Assembly: GCA_003049465.1 (NCBI GenBank)
Contig: PYSS01000085.1
Span: 25,330 to 89,329 of the forward strand
Origin: Magnaporthiopsis rhizophila
Taxonomy: Eukaryota; Ascomycota; Sordariomycetes; Magnaporthales; Magnaporthaceae
Direction: 5' to 3'
DNA: 64,000 nucleotides
Shown: piece after piece, positions 1-9,645 of the stretch
Numbering within the stretch: the first letter of the stretch is position 1
How the letters are laid out: each line of letters starts with the position of its first letter
Position numbers and translations under genes: made by a program
The notes under the pieces: generated by a model
Seen by the model: the letters and a program-made list of their open reading frames with translations, nothing else
Database searches by the model: none
What the model was told of the DNA's origin: nothing

Positions 1-17
1 CCCCCCCCCCCCCCCCC
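1..17. repeat. Poly-C run at window start
   Basis: Seventeen consecutive C residues open the window, about 60 bp upstream of the first ATG. It may be a real promoter homopolymer or a sequencing/assembly artefact; the window alone cannot tell. Confidence 0.6.
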
Positions 18-77
18 ATCTAAACCACTTATCCTGGGTTGCCTTGCTGGGCCTTTGCTCCTCTTTTTCTCTATACC

Positions 78-1610
78 ATGTCACCACACGAACAGACGCC
101 CAAGCAGCAACAGAACACGCTTGAAGATCTCGCCAAGACCTTCGATGTTACCAGCAACGGCTTCCTGCCGGCGGAGGCTCCGCTAGCACGCATACCTGAT
201 TCATACTACGAGCCATGGGAGACTCTGGCCAGGGATCTCCCCAGTCTTCTCCGCGAAGGGAAGCTGAGAAGCGCCGTTGAGGACCTGCCCATTCTCGACT
301 GCTCGCGGCTCGGCCCGGAGCCCGAGTGGAGGAGGGCGTATATCATCTTGACTTTCTTCACCCACGCCTACATCTGGGGTGGTGTGACTCCCTCGGAACG
401 CCTGCCGCCCCAGGTTGCAGTCCCCGTTTTGGCGGTATCGGACCACCTAGATCTGCCCCCGGCTGTGACCTATGCGGCTGCGAACTTGTGGAACTTCCGC
501 ACCACCGGCGCACCGCAAGATGCCGCTTCTTTTAGCGACCTGGAGTCGCTCGACTGCCTGCTCAGCTTCACCGGAACTCCTGATGAATCGTGGTTCTACA
601 TGATCAGCGTGGCCATGGAGTGCGAGGGCGGCAAAATTGTCCCGACCATGCTTTCCGCCATGGAGCGCATTTTGCCTCCTGGCGCCAACGGTGCGGCCGA
701 GTACGCCGCCGTGACGGCCGCGCTGGAGCAGCTCATGGCGTGCATCCGCCGTGTCGGCCACGTCCTGAACCGCATGCACGAGCGCTGCGAGCCCGACGTC
801 TTTTACCACGCGATCCGCCCTTTCCTAGCCGGCAGCAAGAACATGCAGGCTGCCGGCCTGCCGCGCGGCGTCTTCTACGAGCGCGGTGGGGGCGAGGGCG
901 AGTGGCTGCGGCTCAGGGGCGGAAGCAACGGCCAGTCGTCGCTGATCCAGTTCTTCGACATCGTTTTGGGCGTCGAGCACGCCACGACCGAGAACCAGAA
1001 CTCTGTTGCCCCCCAAGGGCGGCCCGGCCCGCCGACTCTCCCCAAGGCCAAGCAGGACGCTGCTGTAGACGAGGAGCCTGAGCTTCCCTTCCACGAGGAG
1101 GTGCGCGAATACATGCCCGGCCCCCACCGGCGGTTCCTCGCGCACCTTCGTGCCCTGCCCAGCATCCGCCGCTTTGCCCTCGAGCCGTTCAGCGCTACCG
1201 ACGACCCGCTGTCCGCGGAAAAGCAGCTGCTCCGCGAGACGTTTGAGCACGCCACCAGAGTCCTGGGCAAGTTCCGCAACAAGCACTTGCAGATCGTCAC
1301 GCGGTACATCGTCGTGCCCTCCCGCAAGCAGCAGCAGAACCAGCACAAGGGGTCCATCGGCCTCGCCGGGGTCGGAACCAACGTCTGGCGCGAGCCGCCG
1401 CAGAACCCCGTCGCCGTGCCCAGGGGCGCCGGTCGTCGTGCTCGACGCTCGCCTGATGTCAAGGCTACAGGAGCTGTTGATGGTCATGATCGCTCCAAGT
1501 CAGAGACGCAGCTCACTGGTACCGGAGGCACTGCCTTGATGCCCTTCTTGAAGCAGGTTCGTGACGAGACCCTTCGCGCTGGACGGCCGGACTCTGTCCA
1601 GCTCGCCTAG
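78..1610 (+). CDS. Indoleamine 2,3-dioxygenase (IDO) family haem enzyme
   Basis: Single-exon gene of 510 residues. The family opens the indole ring of tryptophan with O2 to give N-formylkynurenine, the first step of the kynurenine route to NAD; it is cytosolic and haem dependent. Visible signatures: YEPWE near residues 44-48, the IDO signature GGSNGQSSLIQFFD near 280-293, the helix FRNKHLQIVTRY whose His (about residue 403) is the predicted proximal haem ligand, and the C-terminal GTGGTALMPFLKQ block. The ATG at 78 is chosen because the upstream in-frame extension begins with TTG, and the family block starts soon after. Residues about 318-345 are a Pro/Lys-rich acidic insert, as in other fungal IDOs. 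Fungi often carry two or three IDO paralogues, so which one this is (NAD synthesis or another role) cannot be fixed. No break is seen. Confidence 0.93.
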   Translation: MSPHEQTPKQQQNTLEDLAKTFDVTSNGFLPAEAPLARIPDSYYEPWETLARDLPSLLREGKLRSAVEDLPILDCSRLGPEPEWRRAYIILTFFTHAYIWGGVTPSERLPPQVAVPVLAVSDHLDLPPAVTYAAANLWNFRTTGAPQDAASFSDLESLDCLLSFTGTPDESWFYMISVAMECEGGKIVPTMLSAMERILPPGANGAAEYAAVTAALEQLMACIRRVGHVLNRMHERCEPDVFYHAIRPFLAGSKNMQAAGLPRGVFYERGGGEGEWLRLRGGSNGQSSLIQFFDIVLGVEHATTENQNSVAPQGRPGPPTLPKAKQDAAVDEEPELPFHEEVREYMPGPHRRFLAHLRALPSIRRFALEPFSATDDPLSAEKQLLRETFEHATRVLGKFRNKHLQIVTRYIVVPSRKQQQNQHKGSIGLAGVGTNVWREPPQNPVAVPRGAGRRARRSPDVKATGAVDGHDRSKSETQLTGTGGTALMPFLKQVRDETLRAGRPDSVQLA

Positions 1611-2366
1611 GTCGATTGCTGTGCCTGCGATTGGGATCCATCTTTACTTCTTCTTTTTTTTCCCACCCCTTGTTCATGTTCTCGGAGGCTTGGAAAATGT
1701 CCTTTTGCTCTCTTCCTTTTCATTTTTCCCTTTTTGCATTTTCTCAAGACCGGCATTAGATAGCGTTTGGCACACTTGGGGCGGCGTTTCCGTGGAGAAG
1801 CCCAGCATTGCATGCTGCGGCATACCTCAGGAGTCCTTTGTTGATACCCTATAGAATCTCGTCCATGGAGATCGTCCTAGTTTCGCGACTAGACGTACCT
1901 CAGGAATTCTTGTGACGTTATAATAGATAGATTTTGTCTTTCAACTCCTGCTGAAGATTGTCCAAGCGTGCACAAACAGCTGGTATCGTGGAGATCGGGT
2001 AACCCATGGATCCGCTTCGTCACCGTCGGTTATTTTGCCACCCCTCCCCCGATGTCACCTTCCAATCTGCGAACTCAGCTGCAACTATCGGACATCGACC
2101 GCCGTTGGTGCGGGGAAACCTTGCATATCATCCAACCTCCAGCCAAGTGGGGTTTAGGTTGCTGTATCACAACAGATATATGCGTCTCGCGCGTGATTAC
2201 CCCGATAATGTCCCCGCCAGATCGGGTCGGAGCCGCTTATCTTGGGAACGTTTCATTATAGGTAGCTCGCTGGCCATATTCCCGGCAACCCTCAAAATGC
2301 CCCCCTCGGTCGGATGAAACCTGGGCCGGCCGTCCTCGGTCGCCTGTCGCAAGAAGAGCGTTCACC
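1611..2366. other. Intergenic region between IDO and OPT genes
   Basis: About 750 bp without a supportable gene. A T/C-rich stretch at about 1642-1740 follows the IDO stop and is probably its 3' UTR/terminator region. The rest should hold the OPT promoter; no specific site is identified. Confidence 0.5.
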
Positions 2367-4895
2367 ATGGACTCGGAACTGGTTCAGGCTGCCCCGAAGC
2401 AGCTACAGGTAGCCTACCAGGAGAAGGCGGGCAGCCAGGGCAGCGACGATGTCGGCAAGCCCCTCGAGGAGAAGGCCGATGAGCCCAAGACGGTGGCCGA
2501 GGTGAGCAAGGAGGTGGCCACCACGTCGCCGTACCAGGAGGTGCGGGCCGCCGTGCGCGAGATCGACGGCGAGGAGCACAGCAACACGCTGCGGGCCTGG
2601 ATCATCGGCCTCGTCTTCGTCACCGTCGTGTCCGGCGTCAACATGTTCCTGTCCATGCGCAGCCCCGCCATCACCATCCCGGCCGTCGTCGTCATCCTCA
2701 TCACCTACCCGGTCGGCACGCTGTGGGCAAAAGTCGTGCCGGCGCGCAGGTTCAACACCTTTGGTCTGGAGTGGAGCCTGAATCCGGGCCCGTTCAGCAT
2801 CAAGGAGCACGCCGTCATCACGCTCATGGCCAAGATCACGGCCGACTACCCCTACTCGACCAACGCGCTCGAAGCCCTGCAGGCGCCGTCGCTGTACAAC
2901 CACAGCCTGGGCTGGGGCTTCGCGCTCATCTTCACGCTCAGCAGCCAGCTGATCGGCATATCCATGTCGGGCATGTTCCGGCGGTTCCTGGTCTGGCCGT
3001 CGGCCATGGTGTGGCCCGGCCAGTTCGCCACCACGTCGCTGCTGTACACGATGCACGACAAGCGCAAGGCGGGCGAGATCGCCGCCGAGGAGGACTGTGC
3101 TGCTGCCGCTGGCGGTGGCGCCACGTGGAAGATGTCGCCATACCGCTGGTTCTGCTATGTCGCCCTGGCGTCTTTTGCCTACTACTGGCTGCCGGGCGTC
3201 CTGTGGCAGGGCCTGTCCGTGTTCGCCTTCGTCACATGGATCAAGCCCGCCGACGTTGTCGTCAGCCAGCTGTTCGGCGGCTTCACGGGCCTGTCGCTGA
3301 TCCCCATCACGTTCGACTGGACGTACGTCGCGGCGTACCTGCAGAACCCGCTCCTGTCTCCGTGGATGTCGCACCTGAACTGCCTCGTCGGGCTGGGCAT
3401 CTTCGTCATCATCCCGACCATCGGCATCTCGTACACCGGGGCTCTGTTTTCCGACTACCTCCCCATAAACACGTCCCGGACGTTTGACAACACTGGAAAG
3501 CGCTACGACGTGCTCAAGATCCTCAAGCCCGACTTCACGCTCGACGAGGACGCGTACCGTAAATACTCGCCCCTGTTCCTCACCCCGACCTTTTTCCTCA
3601 ACTACGGCCTGTCCTTTGCCACGCTCATAGCCTCGCTCGTGTACACGGCCCTCAACCACCACCGCGACATCTGGTACCGCTTCAAGGCGGCGCGCAACCA
3701 GGAGGCCGACGTGCACATGGCCATGATCAGCAAGTACAAGGAAGCTCCCGACTGGTGGTATGGTCTCGTATGGGCGGGCGCCATGGCTTTTGGACTGGCC
3801 ACAGTGCTGGGATACCCAACCCAGCTGCCTTGGTGGGGATTTCTCGTCTCGTGCCTCATCGCCTTCGTGTTTATCATCCCGCTGAGCATGATCTTCGGCA
3901 TGACCAACATCCTCATTTCGCTGAATGTGCTCTCCCCGTTTCTCGGCGGCTTCATCTTTCCCGGCCGCCCCATCGCCAATATGCTGTTCAAAGTGTACAG
4001 CACCATCGTTCTCGGCCAGGCCCAGGTGTTTAGCGGTGACCTCAAGTTTGCGCTATACATGAAGGTCCCCCCACGCACAACGTTTTTCTGTCAGATTGTG
4101 GCGGTCATCTGGTCGTGCTTTGTTCAGATCTCGGTCATGGTATGTAAAACTCCCGCCACAAATGACGCTGCGCCTCCCACTCCTACTCCAAGCTACTTTA
4201 CGGCTAACTGCCATGGAAGAACTGGGCCTTCGGCAACATCCCGGGCATCTGCAGGCCCGACCAGCCCAGCAATTTCACCTGCCCCAACGGCAGCACCTTC
4301 TTCTCCTCGAGCATAGTCTGGGGCGTCATCGGCCCGCAAAAGTTTCTCGGCGCCGGCACCATGTACGAGAAGATCCACTTCTTCTGGCTCCTCGGCGCTC
4401 TCCTCCCCCTCGTCTTCTACCTCGCGGCGCGCCGGTTCCCCAACTCGGTGGCGCGGCATCTGCACGCCCCTGTTATGCTGGGTGCCATGGGCTGGCTCCC
4501 GCCCGCGACGCCGCTCAACTTTTCGACCTGGGCCTTCGTCGGCCTGGCGTTCAACTGGTGGATCCGGGGCCGCTGGACGGCCTGGTGGCAAAAGTTTAAC
4601 TACATCACCGCCGCCGGGCTGGATGTCGGACTCGTCATCTGCACTCTGGTCATCTTTTTTGCCTTTACGCTGCCGGGGACGCCGCTGCCTCAGTGGTGGG
4701 GGAATGTGGATGTTTTTATGACTGCGGTAAGCTTGCATCCTCTTGCCATCCCCGTCCCTTCTTCTTCTCTCGCTTTGCCGATGCTCTCGACGCCGTGTAA
4801 AGATCTACCTTGCTGATGTCGTACAGGATGCCATGGGCACGGCTGTTCGAAAAACGGTACCCAAAGGGGAGACATTCGGACCTCCGGTCTGGTAG
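2367..4895 (+). CDS. OPT-family oligopeptide transporter
   Basis: Proton-coupled plasma-membrane transporter of the fungal OPT family (tetra/pentapeptides, glutathione or related substrates). Three exons are inferred: 2367-4139, 4220-4726 and 4827-4895, giving 782 residues, normal for the family. Both introns (4140-4219 with GTATGT donor; 4727-4826 with GTAAGC donor and CAG acceptor) are phase 0 and remove in-frame stops. Visible features: a charged cytosolic N-terminus (residues 1-75), then many hydrophobic helices; the family blocks SLNPGPFSIKEHAVITLMA, SSQLIGISMSGMFRRFLVWP and NWAFGNIPGIC (start of exon 2); and the C-terminal KGETFGPPVW ending. The start ATG lies in a good context (CACCATGG). 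Substrate cannot be told from sequence. Large open frames on the opposite strand are composition shadows. Confidence 0.93.
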
Positions 4896-5444
4896 ATGGC
4901 TGTGTGCCTGCGGGAACTAGTAGATCTGAGACACTTGACAAGCAGCGGACACTAGCATATCTAAGAAGCAATAAAATCTCCACCGCGCCTTGAACTACAC
5001 CTACTTTGGCAGGACGAATGATACACCCGGACCAGACCTCGGCAAGCACGCGGGCACCGGGGCCGAAAGAACAACACGCCCACTCCCAAGGTAGGATGCA
5101 AGGAGTTTGATGGACTAATAAGAATAAATCCGAGTAATCAAGGCAGTAAAAGTATTCCCCCGGCGTATTTATAAATCTGGTCCTTATTATTCCTTTTTCC
5201 TTTCCTTTTTCTTTTCCTTTTTCTTTTTTTCCCTTTTCTTTCCTTTTTCTTTTTTTCTTTCCTATTTCTTTTCCGGTCGCGTGCATACCCGCCCGTTCCA
5301 CCCAGTCGATACGCCAGATCGGACCGGTATTTCAAAAGAAATAAGAAAAAAAAAAAAATCCGTCCGTCCTTGACCCTATGATGCTTCGATGTCCTGAGAA
5401 ACACCGGCCAGCAAAAGCTCCTCATGTGGCTGCCCCATCTCCTG
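4896..5444. other. Intergenic region with pyrimidine tract
   Basis: OPT 3' flank followed by a C/T tract (5186-5271). No gene seen. Confidence 0.5.
5186..5271. repeat. Pyrimidine tract (CCTTTTTC-like)
   Basis: Imperfect repeats of CCTTTTT/CTTTTC on the + strand (purine on the - strand). It lies at the downstream edge of the cysteine-rich pseudogene; a similar tract lies at the upstream edge (6215-6312), and a much more regular version is at 15967-16106. Confidence 0.8.
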
Positions 5445-6205
5445 CTACCCTTTCCTCGACCTGCTGTAGCAAAGGGTGCAGAGCCGGCCACCATCCCGGT
5501 GCTCCACGTGACAATTATCGCACTTTTTTTGCTTGCGAGTCGCTCTCTGGTAATGGTTGCAACGTTTCGTCCTGGCGCTTTACATCTTGAGGCACACCGG
5601 ACAAGTTTTTGGGCTCTTCTTCTTAGCTCACAGCTGTCGCAACGTGGCCCGCGTCGCTTGTGCTCCTTGCCGCAATCTGGACGGACCCTTACATCCCGCT
5701 GCGCCAGGTGGCACGGGTTGCAATACTTCTCGCCGATGTAATGAAGTTTGCCGCAATTCTCGCAGTTTTTAGGGCGCGCTTTGCTATATCAGCTATAACA
5801 AAGCAAATTTCGCGTGGTATGGGATTTGCGCCAAGTTGGACATTGTTTTGCCGCAAGTTGGGCGTGGTGGCAAGAGTTGCACAACTTATTGCTTGGAAGG
5901 CTGGGGCCTCCGCATCGCTGCAAACCTTGGGGTTTGCTTTCAGATGGCACACCCAACAGAGCAAGGTGTTGGCAATAAGCAACTTTCCGCAATCCGTGCA
6001 GCACCTTGGAACAAGGAGTTCTTATGGCAGCCGTAGCACATCAGGGTCGATTCGACATGCTCTGCGCCGCACTCGGTGCAAGGCTTGGGGGCACGCGATG
6101 CCCTTTGGCAGGAAGGGCACATCGTGTTGTTGACCCAGTTGTACTCGATGCCACAGTCTGTGCAAATCCTGCTGGACCGACAGTTGGCGATTGCCCAGCT
6201 TTTAC
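5445..6205 (-). pseudogene. Decayed cysteine-rich zinc-ribbon array gene
   Basis: Reading the minus strand from about 6205 to the stop at 5447-5445, and following the cysteine pattern across frames, gives eight or more CxxC pairs alternating as CxxC-G, 9-12 residues, CxxC, 7-9 residues. Clear pieces are CTDCGIEYN, TMCPSCQ, PCTECGAEH, LMCYGCHK, CWVCH, NCENCGKLH, YCNPCH, RCDSCE, TCPVC, KCDNCH and LCTLCY. This is the spacing of tandem zinc ribbons. The frame is broken by a shift near 6025, a TGA standing where a cysteine codon is expected (near 5785), a TAA at 5580-5582 and further shifts, so it is a relic. I do not recognise the family; the ancestral product was presumably a zinc-binding protein. 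Part of its upstream flank recurs near 16.1 kb, so it may have belonged to a repeat or gene family. Confidence 0.6.
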
Positions 6206-6312
6206 TTATATCTATATATACGTTTCATTTCTATTTCCTTCCGTATTTCATTTCCTGTTTCCCTTTTTCCTTTCTCCTTTCCATTTCTTTTTCTCCTTTT
6301 CCTTTCTGTTAA
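6164..6312 (-). repeat. Dispersed repeat copy 1 (purine tract plus conserved flank)
   Basis: On the minus strand a GGAAA-rich tract (6312-6215) is followed by about 70 bp containing AAAGCTGGGCAATCGCCAAC and AGCAGGATTTGCA. The same order and very similar sequence occur on the + strand at 15967-16193. The translated stretches KSWAIANCRSSRIC and KSWVIANCRSSRIC are nearly identical, so the two loci share ancestry. Confidence 0.75.
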
Positions 6313-6775
6313 TTTCCTTAGTCACCGCTGACGGTGACCAAGTTCGGGGACTTGGCGCGCCGTAATCTGGCCCGAGGCACCGAGACTGGGTACCATACCC
6401 TCCATACGGCTCCAATTTCAGACGCGCATTTTGCTGACGGGCACCTTCCATGCAGCATCACCCTCCTGCATGCGGGTCTGGTTGGCAGCCTGCCCTGCTC
6501 GGGCTTCGCGTGATCCACTCATGATCAAACCCGTCACCAGGCATTAATCGACCATGGAGGAAAGAGCGAGGGAGCCTCACCTCTCCCTCGAGGATGTCAG
6601 TACCATCCATCAATCCTACGAGGCCCGCCACCAGCTCGATCCATCTCACCTACTTACTCTCCATCACGGCTCCTAAAAAACGACGGAACCCAGATCGCGA
6701 TCCCTTGATCCACTAGGTCTTCCATATCCTCATTTGCACCTGCCCTGATCCAAGACAATTGCAATACCTGTCAAA
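6313..6775. other. Intergenic region upstream of HET pseudogene
   Basis: About 460 bp between the dispersed repeat and the presumed HET start codon; no further feature seen. Confidence 0.4.
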
Positions 6776-9470
6776 ATGGAGCACCTGAAGGCTATCATAA
6801 ACGGACCGCCCTTCTAGCTCGCCGAGGTTTTGGCGCTGCGGTCCGAGGCGGACCAACTCGCCGGCACGATCGAGTCGGGCAGCCAGCCCTTCGACCACGA
6901 AGCAGCTGTCAAAATGACCGAAGCACTCGAGGCCTTGGCCGCAGTCGGCTGTATGCGTGCGTTCAACTTGGGTCGTTATTTCCGAGAGCTTCAGAAGGAC
7001 AATTTCGGAACTCCAGAAGAGGTGGCAAATATAGAAAAGGCATTTCAGCGTCTGCCCGACCAAGTGTGCCGACTGAAGGCGCTCATTTTCGGCGCACTGA
7101 ATTTACCGGACCTCTGCAGCTCGCCAATGCCGCCAGGCGCTGCTCCCGTCTGCCAGTACTGCAACTAGATTCTTGAGCGGGCCCTTATGGGCCTCGGCGA
7201 CGCTGGCCATGAGCCTATCTTGTTCCATGATCCGCCGTGCCATGCGTCTCCCGTCCGCTCCTTCTTCCACCTATGCATCGTCGACGACTGGCCCGAACTC
7301 CCAGCATTGAACTATCGGGCCCAAGTTGGCTGTTACCTTTGCTCGTTCCTTCTCCGACTTGCCAAATCGCGCCCTATCGAGTTGGGTAAAGATGAAAGAG
7401 TTCAGTTTTGGCTCGAGCACAAGTTTTCGCGGCTGGAGTTATCTTCGGAAGTTGGACTCGCGGAAGCCTACCTGTTCGTAATTCCGCTGGCCGGAACCCG
7501 AAAACGAGATCCTTTGCAAGAAGAAATCTTGGCTACCCAGGACTTTGCGGTGATTTCACAGATCCAATATATACGTTCCGCCCTGAGCAAGCGGAAGAAA
7601 AATCTGGTAGGCAAACCTTTACAAGACAGTTTGGAAAAGTAGCAGGTGACCTAAGCATTAGAAACACCAGACCTCAGCAGAATTGGGATCTACCCAGCGG
7701 CCAGAGATAAGGTGCTGGGCAAAGCCAACATCGATTTCCTTCGAGGAGTTCTCGGCCGGCCTCGGGAGGGGCATACCACTGGGTTCCGCCCAAAAAGGCT
7801 CCTCGACCTCGGGCCAGAGCCGACGTTTGATCTCCGCTTGGTGATAACGTCCAACTCCAGCCATAAGGCAATGCCATACGCTGCCCTGAGCTATTGTTGG
7901 GGACCTCCTGAACATGCCGCGTGGCAGGTTATGACGACCCCCGAAACTATTGAACAGCATTGCGCAAGAATTTCCCTCGAAGACTTGCCTCCAGTTGTCC
8001 AAGACGCGGTCGAGGTCTGTCGCCACCTCGGAGTCCGCTATCTTTGGGTTGACGCGATTTGCATTCTCCAGGGGTCCAGTCCGGATTGGGAGGAGCAAAG
8101 TCGCGATATGGGGAAAGTCTTCCAAGGTTCGTGGGTAACCATCTGTGCCATGCAATCATCGACTTGTCGTCAAGGCTTTCTGCATCCAAGAAACAGATCG
8201 ACCCTAATCCAAAACCTCGGATACAAATCCCCGATCTCGCGACGCCATCGTGTTAAAATAACCCTAAGGCCAACCGGGGGAGATCCCTATTTCAGCGGAG
8301 ACTCGTGCCAAGCTTCACTTTTCCGCTGGGATGTGAACGGCTCTGCATGGGATGCCAGGGGCTGGGTCTTTCAGGAAAAGCTTCTCGCTCCCAGAAAAGC
8401 CATTTTTGGGAATGAAATGGTTTATGCGCAGGTCGGCGACCGGGTTTTTTGCGAAAACGGAACGAGCACGCAGATCACGGGCAATGACGGCCATCATGGT
8501 GACCCGTATCTGTCCTTCTGCCTGGACCTTGGCAACAAAAGCAAACAGTATCTATATTATGAATGGCACCGGCTCGTCTCGAAACTCGCGATAGTTAGCA
8601 AGTGGACGGACGACCGGGATATTCTTCCGGCGCTTTCTGGAATATCGGAAAGGTTCGCGGCTAAACTGAAAGACAAGTTTTTGGCCGGCGTCTGGGAGGC
8701 TGACTTCCTTGCGGGATTTCTGTGGGTGACGGTAGGTGGGATGAAGCCGAGTCTGGTAGGACTCATTGCCTCGTTTGAACAAGGCCAGGGCAGGTTCCAG
8801 TGCGCGCCGTCCTGGAGCTGGGCAAGCCGCAGGAAGTTCTGGCACGCCGAAACCAACGGTGACAGGTGCCGGACGCGGTCACACATGCGGCGCGAGATGG
8901 ACATTATCGCAACTCGGCTTCGCGTCGATGGAAACAACCCGTACGGCCGTCTCATGAAGGGAGGCAGGCAGGACTATTGCGACTCCAACAGGGTTTTTTA
9001 TACCTGACGGCGGGCCCACGCCATCGATACGGTACATCAACGGATGCAGGATTTTGACTAATGAAGATTGGGAGGATCAGAGGGCCGGAAGTACATATCA
9101 TCGGATGAGGATAAGCCTGGGAGGTACGCTTCCAGACCCCGAGCGACAGGCCCAGCAAGACGCAGCCGAAGACGCCCTCGAGGAGAGCGTCCGACTCCTC
9201 CTGGTGTGCAGCTGCTGCACCTCCCATGACGACGGCGGCAGCATGTTTTTTAACGACAGCGACCTGAACCAGGCCACGGCGTCGGCGAGCTGTGGTCGCT
9301 GTCTGGACGAGGCCCAGGGCGCGAATAGGGACTGTTGGGGAATCATCATCTGTCCGGCCCCGGGACGGGATCGTGGATACCTGCGTGTCGGCATGTTTAC
9401 TTGCCTTGCCCAAGGCGGAGGGTTGAATCTGTTCGCTGGGGCTGAGAAGGAGACCATTTTGCTTTTCTGA
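6776..9470 (+). pseudogene. HET-domain (heterokaryon incompatibility) gene, broken
   Basis: HET-domain proteins trigger vegetative-incompatibility reactions in filamentous ascomycetes. One frame runs from the ATG at 6776 to 9007 and contains an N-terminal CQYC-type segment (about 7150), the HET core (YAALSYCWG at about 7877-7903; DLPPVVQDAVEVCRHLG; YLWVDAICILQ; DWEEQSRDMGKVF), and a C-terminal part. The frame is interrupted by TAG at 6815, 7166 and 7640 and TAA at 7652, each inside sequence that otherwise reads on smoothly. At 8963-8970 a tandem GGCA duplication shifts the frame; the +1 frame then continues with family-like sequence to the TGA at 9468-9470, ending in a Cys-containing tail. 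An intron of about 40 bp near 7639-7680 could explain two stops, but its donor (GTAGCA) is poor and it would not explain 6815 or 7166. I infer a pseudogene; all four stops are one CpA-to-TpA step from Gln codons, as RIP would produce. Confidence 0.82.
8963..8970. repeat. GGCA tandem duplication causing frameshift
   Basis: GGCAGGCA inside the HET gene. Taking one 4-bp unit as extra joins the frame before it to the frame used after it, which remains open to 9470. It therefore looks like a recent slippage event. Confidence 0.6.
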
Positions 9471-9574
9471 ATCGAGTCGTCATGCGGACTGAAATGGTGG
9501 CAGAGACTGGACGGCATACTTGTTGTACATGACGGCGGAAAAAAGCAAAATGGGTGGTTACGGTTCTGCTTTCT

Positions 9575-9645
9575 TAGGAGCTAGGTGCTCTCACCTGAAA
9601 CAACTAGCCATCATGACCATCACAACACCCCCTCAGCCTTCCTCT
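9575..9645 (-). repeat. Dispersed repeat B, copy 1
   Basis: The minus strand reads GTTGTGATGGTCATGATGG, then CTAGTTGTTTCAG, then GAGAGCACCTAGCT. It matches 16196-16259 (+) with differences that are mostly transitions, so it is a second short repeat shared with the 16-kb locus. Confidence 0.6.

Noticed and set aside
2403..3716. 437-codon open frame on the minus strand
   Set aside because: It lies wholly inside the OPT transporter exon, is Arg/Gly/Asp-rich without motifs, and is explained by codon bias of the real gene.
4690..5494. KEKGKEKGK-type frames near the 5.2-kb pyrimidine tract
   Set aside because: Low-complexity translation of the C/T tract and OPT 3' end, with no domain.
7639..7680. 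Short intron that would remove two HET stops
   Set aside because: Only about 40 bp, with a poor GTAGCA donor; it also leaves the stops at 6815 and 7166 and the frameshift unexplained.
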